From Parapristionchus giblindavisi (lineage: Eukaryota; Nematoda; Chromadorea; Rhabditida; Diplogasteridae), in contig CALSFV010000662.1 of assembly GCA_943737045.1 (NCBI GenBank), positions 62,001-126,000 of the forward strand: a DNA stretch of 64,000 nucleotides. The letters are read 5' to 3'. The position numbers and the translations under genes were made by a program. Below are positions 26,863-38,537 of this stretch, one piece after another. Each line of letters begins with the position of its first letter. Within the stretch, counting starts at the first letter, position 1. The notes below the pieces were generated by a model, which saw nothing but the letters and a program-made list of their open reading frames with translations, did not search any database and was not told the DNA's origin.

Positions 26863-29800
26863 ATGGCGTCTCATCATTCTACACAATGTACACTAGGAGA
26901 AGAGGATACTGTAGACGACGAATATCATTCAAAAGACGAATCAATAGTTGCCCATTCCGAGTTATGTACACTCATCGACCAAAGATGCTTCTATATTCAG
27001 TAAGTTGAGTCCTTTCTTCCTTCTAGAAGGTAGTTGCCTACTCTATCTCTCCCTCCCCCCTCCTCCCTCTCCCTCTCCTTCTATTCTTATTTCATTTGAT
27101 TATTCCATAATCATATCCATTATATATTAATCTCCATGACTTTCTATCTATTCCTTGTCATAACCATTCTTCACTCTATTTCACTATGTCCTATCATCAC
27201 CACCTTATTCCTCCTCTACCTCTCCTTCTGTCTTCCCCCCTCTCCCTCTCCCTCTCCCTCTCCATATTCTAACCTCTCTCTCCATTTGAACAACAAATCA
27301 TCTTTTTAATGACTCAATGGAGTAAAAGAGAGAAAGAAAAAGAAGGATCTCCATTGTTTAGTTACGAATCAGTAGAATACATCTTACAAAGAGTGCAACT
27401 TCTCCCCCTCTCCCTCTCCCTCTATCCCTCTCCCTTTCACCCTCTCCCTCCCCTTCTTCTTCCTCCTTCTGAGTCTTCTCATTCCATCAAAGACATTTCA
27501 TTGTGTATTTGGCACTCTTCTTCAGAAAGAGGAGAATGAATGAGAGAATAGAATAGAATCATTCCAATGATGGAATAGTCAATGAACTTATCACTTTTCA
27601 TTCACAAACTCTTATATCTTCACTACAAAATGGATATCAACTATGTAGTTGACACATAGATATGTATAGAGTTTCCCTCTACAATATGATTAACATGATT
27701 GTAGTTGTAAAGTGATGAAAGTTGATTAGATAATTGAAAGTATATAAGATACTCTCAGTGGTCCATCCCGTTCATGTCATTGGGAACCTCCATGGTTTCG
27801 ATGTGTATTCCGATTTGCTTTCATTCCTTCTGATACATATTCACTTTATATAGAAGATCCTAGAAGTTTTGAGTGAGTTCATAATCTCTCATTCTCATTC
27901 TTATTCATTCATTCAGATATTTCTATTGTCAATGTGTTAATGATGTCGTTTGTGGTCGATTTGCCTTTGAAATGAGGTTAGAACACTTCGATTACTCGGA
28001 TACAAGAGATTTGTTTAGATACGAAGCGTGTATTAGATTAGCAGCTCTTCATATGCAACAATTATCGATTGATACTAGATTATTAAAAGAAGGAAGAGTA
28101 TCTTTATCTATTATGGAGTACGTTTTATTTTGAAAATTCTCCCAAAGATATTATTCGTTTTTTTAAATGAAATTATTTTATATTGTCAAAATATATCTTT
28201 TTTATTAAACACTGTATGTAGAGTAATTAATACATTTTTAATTAACGAGATTTTGTTTTCTTTAATGTTTTAGAAATAATTTGTGCACGTTTTTCATTAG
28301 AAACGATATTATATGGGAAATTAAAACTGAAAACAAGGCAGTAAAATATCATTTAAATTGAAGGAAAGAACTAGGATTGGCAACTTTTCTTCCTACAATT
28401 CTTCTTGAAAATGTGAAGAGAAAAGAAATAAGAAAACATATTCGATTTTATATGAAGAAAGATCGAGGAAATGGATTATCGATTGGTTGTACTCCTATTG
28501 TTTGTAATCCTGTGGATGAACCATGTACGTATTTATCTTTTTTTCAATTGAAATTTTTCTAATTTATTTGCTTTTTCACATTGAAACATGAACTTTATCT
28601 TATTTAATTTTAATCAAAATATCAGTTACACTCTAAATATGGTCGAATATCGAAAATACCATCTTCTCAATTAAGCACAATCTTCATTTGGTTCATCATC
28701 AATAGATTCATCTATTCTAATTCGATTGAAATATATTCAAATTCTTTCTCATCTTCCATCTTTTGGTTGCAGGTAAGTAAAGAAAGAATGAAGATATCAC
28801 TCAACTCTTCTAATTTTATTCTGCGGTAAAAAAATTTTTTTCTACATTACATTTTCCATCATTATGAAATGAAATTTATGAAATATTAAAATTAAAAAAA
28901 TTTAAAAAATATATAAATGAATAAATAAAAAAAAATAAAAAATTAAATATTTATGGAATTTATATATGAGAGGAATCGCGAGAAAATCGACCGTTTCGGA
29001 GGGTCCGCGGCGGTAGAAATTTCGACCCCCTGAAAAATTCAGATTAAGTACTTTGAACGATGCTCTATCGAACTGCGTTTTCCGAATTTGCATATCTGCT
29101 CTCATTTTCGAGTTACGGTAGGTCAAAGTTGGCAGGTACGGTATTTTTGACTCGAGTGTGTGTCAGAAAAATGATCATAACTCCGTTCAAAATAATGATA
29201 GACATTTTTTCAAAAAAAGGATCGAAAGAGGAGATCTTGGGCAACATTTCCCAGTTGATGACGTCATTTGTCGACCATGCGCCGGTGCGGGGCGGTCGGT
29301 TTTATGAAAAAGTGACGTAACTTTCCTAATCGGAAAAAGTGCACTTTTCTTCTATGCGCGTTTTGTTGCGTCCATATGTGTCTAAAAATGACCCAAGTTT
29401 CAGAGGATTTGAGAAATGCAAAAAAAAAGCGTTGATTTTAGTGACGCGACCTCGGACCTGTCATAGGAAAGAACGGCTTATTCCTTTATCAAGAAACAGC
29501 AAAGGAGCTTAAATGACTCAAAAACATCCGAAAAAGCATTACGATCTCATAATACCCATATATGACAGTTATTTGAAACACAAAATCACCGAGTTCCGAA
29601 AAATTTGAAAAAAACCCATATTTTGCTTTTCCACGTGGAAAATACGTTTCAGTAATGTTAATTAATCTTTATAATATTTCTTATAATGTTTTTGAACATT
29701 TATGTTTTTGGAAGTGAAGGCCTACCTGCTCTTAGAGCCGAGATATCCGCCATCGAGATTACACGCGCGCCCCCCAACTCACCCTTTGAGAAGAGATGTG

Positions 29801-32800
29801 TTGCCATAAAATGAACGTTTTCCAGCTCAGAATGACTCAAAACAACTTGTTTCATCATTCTTATCACGAAAAAAATACCTTGGAACACGTTTTCTGTGTC
29901 TGTAAAAATCAGCAAAAGATTTGGATCGAACCGGGGTTCGAACCCGCCCGTACTTCATCATTCCTTGAAGAGAGAGAGAGAGAGCGAGAGCGAGGAAGTA
30001 CGGGCGGGTTCGAACCCCGGTTCGATCCAAATCTTTTGCTGATTTTTACAGACACAGAAAACGTGTTCCAAGGTATTTTTTTCGTGATAAGAATGATGAA
30101 ACAAGTTGTTTTGAGTCATTCTGAGCTGGAAAACGTTCATTTTATGGCAACACATCTCTTCTCAAAGGGTGAGTTGGGGGGCGCGCGTGTAATCTCGATG
30201 GCGGATATCTCGGCTCTAAGAGCAGGTAGGCCTTCACTTCCAAAAACATAAATGTTCAAAAACATTATAAGAAATATTATAAAGATTAATTAACATTACT
30301 GAAACGTATTTTCCACGTGGAAAAGCAAAATATGGTTTTTTTTCAAATTTTTCGGAACTCGGTGATTTTGTGTTTCAAATAACTGTCATATATGGGTATT
30401 ATGAGATCGTAATGCTTTTTCGGATGTTTTTGAGTCATTTAAGCTCCTTTGCTGTTTCTTGATAAAGGAATAAGCCGTTCTTTCCTATGACAGGTCCGAG
30501 GTCGCGTCACTAAAATCAACGCTTTTTTTTTTGCATTTCTCAAATCCTCTGAAACTTGGGTCATTTTTAGACACATATGGACGCAACAAAACGCGCATAG
30601 AAGAAAAGTGCACTTTTTCCGATTAGGAAAGTTACGTCACTTTTTCATAAAACCGACCGCCCCGCACCGGCGCATGGTCGACAAATGACGTCATCAACTG
30701 GGAAATGTTGCCCAAGATCTCCTCTTTCGATCCTTTTTTTGAAAAAATGTCTATCATTATTTTGAACGGAGTTATGATCATTTTTCTGACACACACTCGA
30801 GTCAAAAATACCGTACCTGCCAACTTTGACCTACCGTAACTCGAAAATGAGAGCAGATATGCAAATTCGGAAAACGCAGTTCGATAGAGCATCGTTCAAA
30901 GTACTTAATCTGAATTTTTCAGGGGGTCGAAATTTCTACCGCCGGGGGGTGGTCGAACCTCTGGCGATTCCTCTCATATATTTTCATTTTCAGAACTTTT
31001 TGTGTTACATTCCGTGATAGTCAGGTCGATATGTTTATGCAGGTTAAAGAATTAATTCGAAGTATTTGTAAATAAATTGTAATTTAGGTTGAAAATAGAT
31101 CAGGAATAATAGTTCGTAATAGTGGAAAGAGATCAAATGGAAGTGTTCACCCATCTATATCATTATCATTTCAAATTCTATCTTCACTTTCTATTCAAGT
31201 TTGTTCTTCTATCAATCAATATATTCATTTAATCAATCAATATTCAGAGAGAAACAGAAACATTATCTATATTAACAATTCGATTGAATAATGATACTCA
31301 TCAAGTCAGTCATATATATTATCTTTTTCTCTTCTATATAAAAATTATAGGGACTTAATTTCATTGTTGAGAAGAGTGAATTATCTGAATTGATTGTATA
31401 CATTCAGGTATTCTTTATTCATACCCATACCATTACAAAACTATTTTCAATATTTTTTCGTAAACATTATTCATTTACACCTGAATTTTTCTTTACATAA
31501 TATAAAAAGGGTATATTGATTATAGGGATATTATAATCTTTTAATTGGTCATCCTCTTCATTGTGAATATATTACTGATAGAGAAGATGATAATGGACTT
31601 CCCATTCAACGTCAGTTATCATCATTACTCAATATAATCAATCAATCAATAATATTTTCAGCACCACCATATATCTCAGTTCATACCGTATTCCCATCAG
31701 GATGGAACTACTCAGCAGATGCTAGTCCTGGAGAGAAAGTAAGATCAATCAATAATATCTTCAATATTATTGATTGTTTTCAGATATTTGATCTCCGTCA
31801 AAATCTTCCTTCATATGAATTAGCTTCTACTTTTACTCAATCTCCATCATTCAATGTATATTTAGATCTTACGATTAATATTAAATCATTTATTGTTTTT
31901 CAGTCTCAAAAAGAAGAAATTTCATCGTCAGAAATGAATGATTCTCTATCAAATTCAATAGAGAGAATGGATAAACCAAAGAGTCTTCTCAAAGCAACAA
32001 ATTCACTTTTGATTAAGAATAGTCGATTATTACATGCCCAAGAGTATACTAGTCCTCTACTCAAAAGGTTCATTCATATTTATTCATTATTATCTTATTA
32101 TTTATGTTATAGACCAAATAATCCTGATGGATTGATTGGAATGATTACATCAGATTCATCTGATAATGAAGAATCATGGAGTGAAACATTGAGTCAACCT
32201 GGTATATAGATCATCTATATTCATTTATTCATTCATAATTTAAGTGAAAGAAAGTGATTTATCATTTGGATTATCATCTCCAGATATATTCAATTCTACA
32301 TTGACATTTGATTCTCTTTTGAAACATTCAAATGTGAGTTTTGAAGAGATTTAAGATATGAAGAAGAAATATAAGAAATGGATGGAATAAGGTCAAGAAG
32401 AGAAAGAAAGAATAGAATCCTCATGGGAGAATTGAAAAAGATGAACATTTCTTTCTATTCTGAGTGACTTATCTATCTATTCCAAAGAGTAGTTTACACA
32501 GACAAAAGGAATAACAAAGACTTAAATCAATACCAACTTTACTACTATAAAACTATTATATTATTCATAAAGTATATAATATTTATAGAATGGAATAACT
32601 CTTGAATCTCTTCTTCTTCTATTTCCTGATACAATGTGTACAGATAAAGATATCATAGATTTGACTACTCCGACTGAGAATCTTATAACTCCAATTCCAT
32701 CTCGATCTATCAAAGGTATTCTATCCATTCATTCTATTCATTCATATTTCATGAATTATTATAAAAAGAAGATAAAAGAAATGAGAATAGAGAAGTTGAA

Positions 32801-33254
32801 GTCAATTGGGGAGATTGATTGATAGATGGAGAGATAGAGTGATTGAGAGACTGACAAGAGGTAGAATGAGTTAATAAAGAATGAGAGTAATATATTGATA
32901 GTATTATCTTGATATATGTAATAGTTGTTTAGATGAACACCATTTGTTATCTCATAGTGAGAAAGAAGAAGAAGACTCCTCCTCTATTCCTTCTTATTTT
33001 CTATTGAGAAGTGAGACATTTCCTTCATCAAATCAAGAAACTTCAATGAAATCAGAAGATATCAAAGACTTTTTACATAGAAGTAATTCAATTTGTGATG
33101 ATGATGATGATAATGAGGTAAGAGATCCACTATCTTTATTCGTATATTATAAAATACAATTGCGATATGAACTTATTCTATTTCTTAACTTCTTCTTTTT
33201 TCAATTCTCTAGCTGTTTCTAAGTTCTTTTCTTTCTCTTTTGGTTCTTCTTTAG
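26863..33254 (+). CDS. FERM-domain protein of the FRMPD1/3/4 family
   Basis: The FERM domain is spread over several exons. The F2 part reads CVFRFAFIPSDTYSLYIEDP (about 27806), FEYFYCQCVNDVVCGRFAFE (about 27915), CIRLAALHMQQL, and LATFLPTILLENVKRKEIRK (28378 onward). The F3 part reads LKYIQILSHLPSFGCR (to 28772), TFCVTFRDSQ (30996-31024), VENRSGIIVRNSGKRSNGS, GLNFIVEKSELSELIVYIQ and GYYNLLIGHPLHCEYITD (about 31530). The F-x-P-x-D-x(4)-L-x(3)-D-P-x-x-F-E-Y-x-Y-x-Q-x-x-N-D-V-V pattern and the final GYY-LL match FRMPD proteins, cortical scaffolds. The C-terminal half is Ser-rich with acidic blocks (EESWSETLSQP, HSEKEEEDSSSIPSYF). No PDZ or WW domain is visible. The start at 26863 (MASHHSTQCTLGEED) and the exons before 27750, interrupted by CT-rich tracts, are uncertain. 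The intron at 28773-30993 splits F3 and holds inverted repeat 3. Confidence 0.78.
27040..27460 (+). repeat. (CTCCCT)n tracts near the start of the FRMPD-like gene
   Basis: CT-rich runs lie at about 27043-27080, 27236-27263 and 27404-27457, each pyrimidine on the sense strand. The open frame across the third (about 27309-27539) could contain a real exon at its start (MTQWSKREKEKEGSPLFSYE), but the Ser-Leu-Pro part is repeat. Confidence 0.75.
28962..30981. repeat. long inverted repeat 3 (about 2.0 kb), intronic, almost no loop
   Basis: The arms run from about 28962 to 29956 and from 29993 to 30981. Paired positions sum to about 59950 over the full length. The spacer is about 36 nt and is a (GA)n run. 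Identical 86-codon frames lie on opposite strands at 29060-29320 and 30632-30892, so the arms are almost identical. Only the outermost 50 bp or so show clear differences. Both arms contain the phrase AACTTTGACCTACCGTAACT. No protein machinery is encoded. It interrupts the F3 lobe of the FRMPD-like gene. Confidence 0.93.
29929..30025. other. tRNA T-arm-like (B-box) words flanking the centre of inverted repeat 3
   Basis: GCGGGTTCGAACCCCGG is present on the plus strand at about 30004-30020, followed by TTCGATCC. The reverse-complement copy is at about 29930-29947. In tRNA terms this gives four of five T-stem pairs around TTCGAAC plus an acceptor-like tail. No matching 5' half is found, so it is not called as a tRNA gene. 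Confidence 0.5.
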
Positions 33255-33343
33255 TTGACTTTTTCTTGTTTAACGTACGTCGATATAATTTGAATGCAAT
33301 TAACTGAAAGTGATCTTATTGATTACTAGATTAGATGAATAGA

Positions 33344-34147
33344 TCAAATACATTTGTTACATCTTTTACTATAACAGTTGTTGAAGCAGTTAAAAGTGTT
33401 CAAATGATATTTAAAAAAATGTTTTGTGATCAAAATCTCTTTGTTCTTCTGATAATTTCTGAATAGTATGTATATAGTTACTTGAGTGATAATAGCAGCA
33501 CTTCCAAATACAGAAGCGATGATTATTCTTGTTTTGAATTGACCAGATTCATTAAGAAGTGGCATTTTTTGATTAGCTGTGATATTCAAAAAGATCTTAT
33601 CTGCCTGGAAATCATTGACCTTAAATATAATAGAATCAAGTTAACCATACATTATTTGATTTATAGAATGCTTTAATAGCTTTAGTTTCACATCGATTTT
33701 CCTTACAACAACATGAATAATGATATAATGATGGATATGTCCTTTCTATCGATGTTCCTCTTTCACATTTATCTTTACAATTATGTTTATCTCCACAACC
33801 AGTTATCAACCATAATGCTGCAGTCAATCGATATTTAGTACAATCGATCGATATTTAGTCTAATCAATCGATAGATCAATATAATAATGACTTACTATCT
33901 TCGGAATGAGTAATATTCTGAACACATAGCCCGCTACTACAAACGACATAAGTGAAGCCAGACATAGACTTAGAAAAATTGATAAGTGAAATAGAAGAAG
34001 ATGAATATTTACATTAGTATTTCCATTGTATCGACGATATGATGATATACATCTGAATTTATTAGATGAAGATGAATTAGTTGAAGTAGATAATGATATA
34101 TGAGATATAGATATGAATAGAAGGAGAATAAATAGAAAACCAATCAT
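33344..34147 (-). CDS. Ly6-like cysteine-rich single-pass membrane protein
   Basis: The minus-strand start at 34147 gives a signal peptide (MIGFLFILLLFISISHI). A cysteine-rich ectodomain follows: CISSYRRYNG, then SMSGFTYVVCSSGLCVQN, then GCGDKHNCKDKCERGTS and SCCCKENRCETK. A transmembrane helix (IIIASVFGSAAIITQVTIYI) and a short basic tail ending at 33344 come last. The CxSY start, CSSGLC middle and CCC-x4-C end are the pattern of nematode Ly6/uPAR-type three-finger surface domains. A small ET-module-like family is the alternative. A possible 23-nt intron inside the transmembrane segment was not used because it would destroy the helix. The cell-surface location is inferred. Confidence 0.65.
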
Positions 34148-34375
34148 TTCGATTATGAAATGAATGAATGAATAAAGTTAAATGAAATAGAAATGGAATA
34201 GAATTAGATCACGTTCTCTTTTCCAATCTAAAATAGGCAATTTACATTTTCATTCAAGTTTCTTCTACTTCTTCTTCACATAGTCTTAAAGAATCCTCCA
34301 TCTACTCTCATTTTTCTTCTCAAGTTAAAGACAACACAAAATATGTATAAATCATTCTAGATTTCTTCTCGTCTT
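34148..34375. other. divergent promoter region
   Basis: It is shared by the minus-strand Ly6-like gene and the plus-strand gene at 34376. It is AT-rich with no motif I can name. Confidence 0.4.
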
Positions 34376-35388
34376 ATGAATAAACAAACAAATGTTCGAA
34401 GAATGTCCTTAAAGGAATTCACTGGACTTGATCCTAGACCACGGTAACTATTTACATTTATTCATTGATTTCATTGTTTATTGATTGATTATATTCCTTG
34501 AAGTGATTTTAATCTATCACTATGGAAAGATGGAACATCACATAATTCACTTCTATCATCATTTTCTGCTCGTCGAAGAGGAAATCTATCATATGATATT
34601 CCAAGTCCAAATATTCCAATTCAATCTAATGAAATATTAAAAGAATCAATCGATATCGTAGCTATTATCGCTAAGTTAGATGAAGATAATATATAGATAT
34701 ATAGAAGAATAGATTTCAGATTAGAATCATTGAGATTATTATTAGGAGAAGAAAAAGAGAAAGAGAAAGAAGGAATAAAAGATGAAGATAAACAATTATT
34801 GATTGATTTTACACGAAATCTTAGTCTTAATTGTAAAATACTTATCAGGTTTGAACGAGTTATAATCATGATATGACTATTTAGGAATTGTTTAGAGATT
34901 GTTCACTCAATGGAAATCTTAATCAATCTCATATTCAATCGATTATTGATAATTGTGAGAAAGTAGTTGAATACAGTATCAAATGTATATCTCATATGAA
35001 TACTGTATTCCATTCACAATTACTTACTACTAAAGTTGATCAGGTAAGGTTTTTTTGTTGGAGCAAACATGCGTGAAAAATAATTTTTGCCCTAATTATC
35101 AATAAATTTAATTTATTTAATTTAGCTCTACCTTTGAAATATGATAAAAAAGTTAATAAAACGAACATACGAATGTTAAAATAAAAAAAATACAAATAAA
35201 ACACTAGTTTTATTTGTATTTTTTTATTTTAACATTCGTTTTATTATGATTTATGATTGAAGGTATTATCATGTATATGTGTGACAATTCCATCTTTAAT
35301 GAACTCATCAAAAGAAGATTCTTTACATAATTCAACTTCATTGGCTGCTTCATTATCACAATTAATGCAAACTCTTTCGTCACTTTAA
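34376..35388 (+). CDS. unrecognised helical protein, five exons
   Basis: The exons splice in phase. MNKQTNVRRMSLKEFTGLDP (34376-34443) joins to DFNLSLWKDGTSHNSLLSSF and KESIDIVAIIAK, then LESLRLLLGEEKEKEKEG, DCSLNGNLNQSHIQSIIDNC and MNTVFHSQLLTTKVDQ. The last exon, about 35263-35388, reads VLSCICVTIPSLMNSS and SLAASLSQLMQTLSSL before the stop at 35386-35388. The final exon is separated from the rest by an intron with a perfect hairpin. The C-terminal half looks like an all-alpha bundle. No family is recognised. The 3' end stops only 48 bp from that of the lectin on the other strand. Confidence 0.6.
35170..35239. repeat. AT-rich hairpin in an intron
   Basis: CGAATGTTAAAATAAAAAAA is mirrored at the other end by its near-exact reverse complement, around the short centre ACACTAGTTT. 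The paired arms are about 30 nt each. It is probably a small foldback insertion. Confidence 0.8.
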
Positions 35389-35436
35389 TATATTCATTCA
35401 TACATGTAATATACATTGATCTATTGATTGATCTAT

Positions 35437-36815
35437 CTATTGTCGTTTACATACAAATCTTTTAGTCAAAAGACATAAAGAATCTTTCCATTCTCCATCT
35501 TTTCCTTCAATTTCTACACAATTCTCATTATGATACAGATTATCTGGTTGTCCATTACTCCATTTTCTGTATGTAGTTTGAACTCCATCACAATTGACAA
35601 ATTGATCTTCTCTTTGGATATCATTTAATCCAATCCATATTGATTCATTTGATCCAATTAATCCTATCAATTCATTCATATTAAATAAAATATTAATCAT
35701 CAAAATACCTGAGATGAATTTATTCTCTTCCTCATTCTTTATTGAAGCAAGATTTCCTCCCCATTCTGCACAGATTTCAGAAGCTTAAACAAAAAAATCA
35801 ATGTTTGCAAAAAAGGATATAATAATTATTAAAAATATGATGAGTAAAATAAATAAATGAACATAATATTAATTATTAATGAAACTCGTTCCGTGCGTAG
35901 ATAAGATATATAAATTATAAATATTGCATACCCGTATACCAAGATTCTCTTTCTTCTGGAATAAGATATTCATATAATTCATGACGATGAACTTTTTGTT
36001 TGATTAAACGAAGTTCTTTCTAAACGAATTCGGATTATTAAACTGAAAAAGAAATGAAAATAAAATATTATCTACTCACATTGAGTTTTCTCATTTCAAA
36101 TTCCATTTGTACTTGATATGCGGACATTTTCGCCTCAAATTTCACATTTGCTTCTCTGATTTTATCCTAAAAAGATCTGTGATTAACAACGAAGGAGAAA
36201 TTATTATCATACTTCTATTTCCCTAGTCAATTCATATCGAAGAGCTTCTACCATATATGCTGAATTTGGAGTTGGCCAAGATGTCTACAAAATTTTTCAT
36301 ATAATCATGGTTGTTTTTTTTGTAATTTTTTTTCAAACATTTTTTACAGACTAATTAAAGTTTTTTAAGGGCAACCTCTGAGTTATCGAATGGGTTTTCT
36401 GTAATAGGAAGAGTAGTAGATGGTTGTCGAGTTGTTGTTGTAGAAGTAGAAGTAGTAGTTGTAGTTGATGAAGTAGTTGGAGGAGTAGAAGGACGGAGAA
36501 TTGAATATGATGATGATGAATGGACAGGATATGGAGTTGTACTACGGGTTTCTAGAATCATAGATTACATGATAGTATAGATAGATATTTCCTTATTTAT
36601 TCATGTTTTAATTTATGAATGCATTAACAAACAAAGATAAATAAATGATGATGAATACCTCGATTGAATCTATTCGATGAACATTCATTGAGAAGATTAC
36701 GAAGACATTGAATCTCTGATGAAAGATTAGAACCAAATGATGAACATGGAGATATGTGAAGAGATGATACTAATGATAATGATAGATAGAGAAGTAGAAG
36801 TGAATACATTCTCAT
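35437..36815 (-). CDS. secreted C-type lectin with Thr-rich stalk and coiled coil
   Basis: From 36815 the minus strand encodes a signal peptide (MRMYSLLLLYLSLSLVSSL), a short Cys-containing segment (IQCLRNLLNECSS), and a Ser/Thr/Pro stalk likely O-glycosylated (STTPYPVHSSSSYSILRPS, then a Thr run). A charged helical region follows (ELTREIEDKIREANVKFEAK, KELRLIKQKVHRHELYEYL), probably a coiled coil for oligomerisation. The C-type lectin domain comes last: CAEWGGNLASIKNEEENKF, WIGLNDIQREDQFVNCDG, KWSNGQPDNLYHNENCVEIE and CLLTKRFVCKRQ before the stop at 35437. The QPD motif in the Ca2+ site suggests galactose-type specificity, and a Trp-Asn-Asp-type second motif is not obvious. Innate recognition is a typical role of such nematode lectins and is inferred here. 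Confidence 0.85.
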
Positions 36816-37125
36816 ACTATAGATGACTGAATGGAATGAAGAGAAAGGAAGAAGTGATTGACAATGGTCACTTTTAGTGTAAATGAAGATAAGTGTTCAA
36901 AGATATGAACTATTGAAGTATTGAAGTGAAATGAAGAGAAGAGTTGAGAATCATTAGAAACAGTTGTTTTAATCTAGAAAGAGTTGAAAGAGAAAAGAAG
37001 ATGATTGATGGAGATGAAGATGATATGATATATCTATTCATTCTATCTATGAACACTTTTATCATGAGGTTAAAACAATAACCAAGTATATGAAATTATT
37101 TACATGAAGGTACAATATAAGGGTA
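36816..37125. other. intergenic region, 310 bp
   Basis: It lies between the lectin start and the end of the next minus-strand gene. It is purine-rich on the plus strand; no gene is seen. Confidence 0.4.
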
Positions 37126-37933
37126 TTATAATCGAAAAGCTCTAAAGGCATTCAATATTGATTTTCTTCTTTCTCCATTTCCTTCGATTGAATTATTTCT
37201 TTGTACAGAATGAGCCATAATTAATGCTGATGAATGGATAAATGAACGCAATTGACTGAAATATCTAATATTCATTCCTATTTCATATATCTTATGAGAT
37301 GAACCAATACATTTGATCGAGAGAGCTTGATATACATTAAAGAAACAATGAAATCACTCAAAATAAACTCACGCTCTTTCAATTTCTCTCCTCAATTTTC
37401 TAACAAATATAACATGAGATAGATATGAGTATAGAACGAATCCAATCACTGTTCCAAGTATCACAAATGACATATATTGAGATGAACGACCAACTCTGAT
37501 TATTGATTTATTGATTTATTGATTGGTTGAATGATCTACCTATCATTATCACCTCCAACTCGTGCAACGATCTTTCCAAACTCTGGATGATATCTGAAAC
37601 ATTATATATTCATGAAGTCCCTCTCAGAATGATATATTAACCTGCTTTCATGACTCCATATTATATCATTTTTAGGTTTATCATCTCTCCAATCATCGCT
37701 TCTTATTCCTATTAACTCTCGAATATCAAATGTCTATGAAATCCATTCAATAGAAAAGAAGAAAGATAAAGAACTCTTACATATTGAGTACTATTTGTTA
37801 TATTGAATGAAGACTCTTCATATATATTATTGATAGAGGATGAGTTGTTCAATATATCAAATTGATTGATTGGACGGCAAAAACAGATATTGATGAGATA
37901 GAGAATAAATATAAATATGAAATAGAAGTTCAT
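37126..37933 (-). CDS. single-pass membrane protein, unrecognised
   Basis: The minus strand from 37933 gives a signal peptide (MNFYFIFIFILYLINICFC) and an ectodomain with several N-glycosylation sequons (NNSSSINN, FNITNSTQY). Next come TFDIRELIGIRSDDWRDDKP and YHPEFGKIVARVGGDNDR, then a transmembrane helix (MSFVILGTVIGFVLYSYL). The cytoplasmic tail runs VRKLRREIERALSIKCIGSS to MAHSVQRNNSIEGNGERRKS and ends FRAFRL at 37126. Splice phases fit across five exons. The topology is clear but no family signature is recognised. Confidence 0.65.
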
Positions 37934-38537
37934 CCATTCAAATCATTCAATTCCTTAATTAAATGAGAAATAGATAGAAAGAACTGAATTATGAAGTAAA
38001 CAAGGATAGGACAAAAAGAAGTTGAATGAAAAGAATAGACGGATATTATATGAATAGTTGAATAGATTGGTTAGAATAAAGAGAATGATGGAGGTGGATG
38101 TAGACATATGAAAGAGTAGATTGGTCTACTATGTCACATATATGGAATGAAGATGATGATGATAGATAGAAGTGAAAGAGAATAGACAGACGGACTATTA
38201 CTATACGAAGATGAAGAATTGAATACCATAGATACCAATAGAATTCTTTATTCAATTCATTCATATAATACAAATAAATGAATGAAGAGATGAAGAATAA
38301 ATTGATTGAGAGAGGAGTGGACTCATATGAATTGGGTTCAATAAGGCACAAATGATATGAACAAAAATATGAAGAAAGAAGATAATGAATAATTATGAGT
38401 TGGAACGAAGAAAAGAAGAAGAAAAGGAGTAAAGATAAGAGAATAGAATATGAAATAGAGTAGAAGAAGAAGAAGAATAAGTGAATGGAAAAGGAGGGGT
38501 CGAGTTAGAATGAATACTTAGTAGACCATATCTATAT
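37934..38537. other. intergenic region, 600 bp
   Basis: An open frame of 101 codons exists on the minus strand (38046-38351), but it lacks splice context and resembles translated AT-rich sequence. No supported gene or repeat. Confidence 0.45.

Noticed and set aside
28902..31017. Open frames of 60-150 codons in inverted repeat 3, including one across the centre
   Set aside because: Each occurs twice in mirror orientation because the arms are identical, none has a recognisable domain, and the one containing EPGFEPA is a reading of a tRNA-like T-arm word.
33457..33479. A 23-nt intron in the Ly6-like gene
   Set aside because: It would cut the transmembrane helix. Reading through gives a complete helix and a basic tail.
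38046..38351. A 101-codon minus-strand frame
   Set aside because: Low-complexity Ser/Ile/Leu/Tyr composition, no splice partners, and located between two minus-strand genes.
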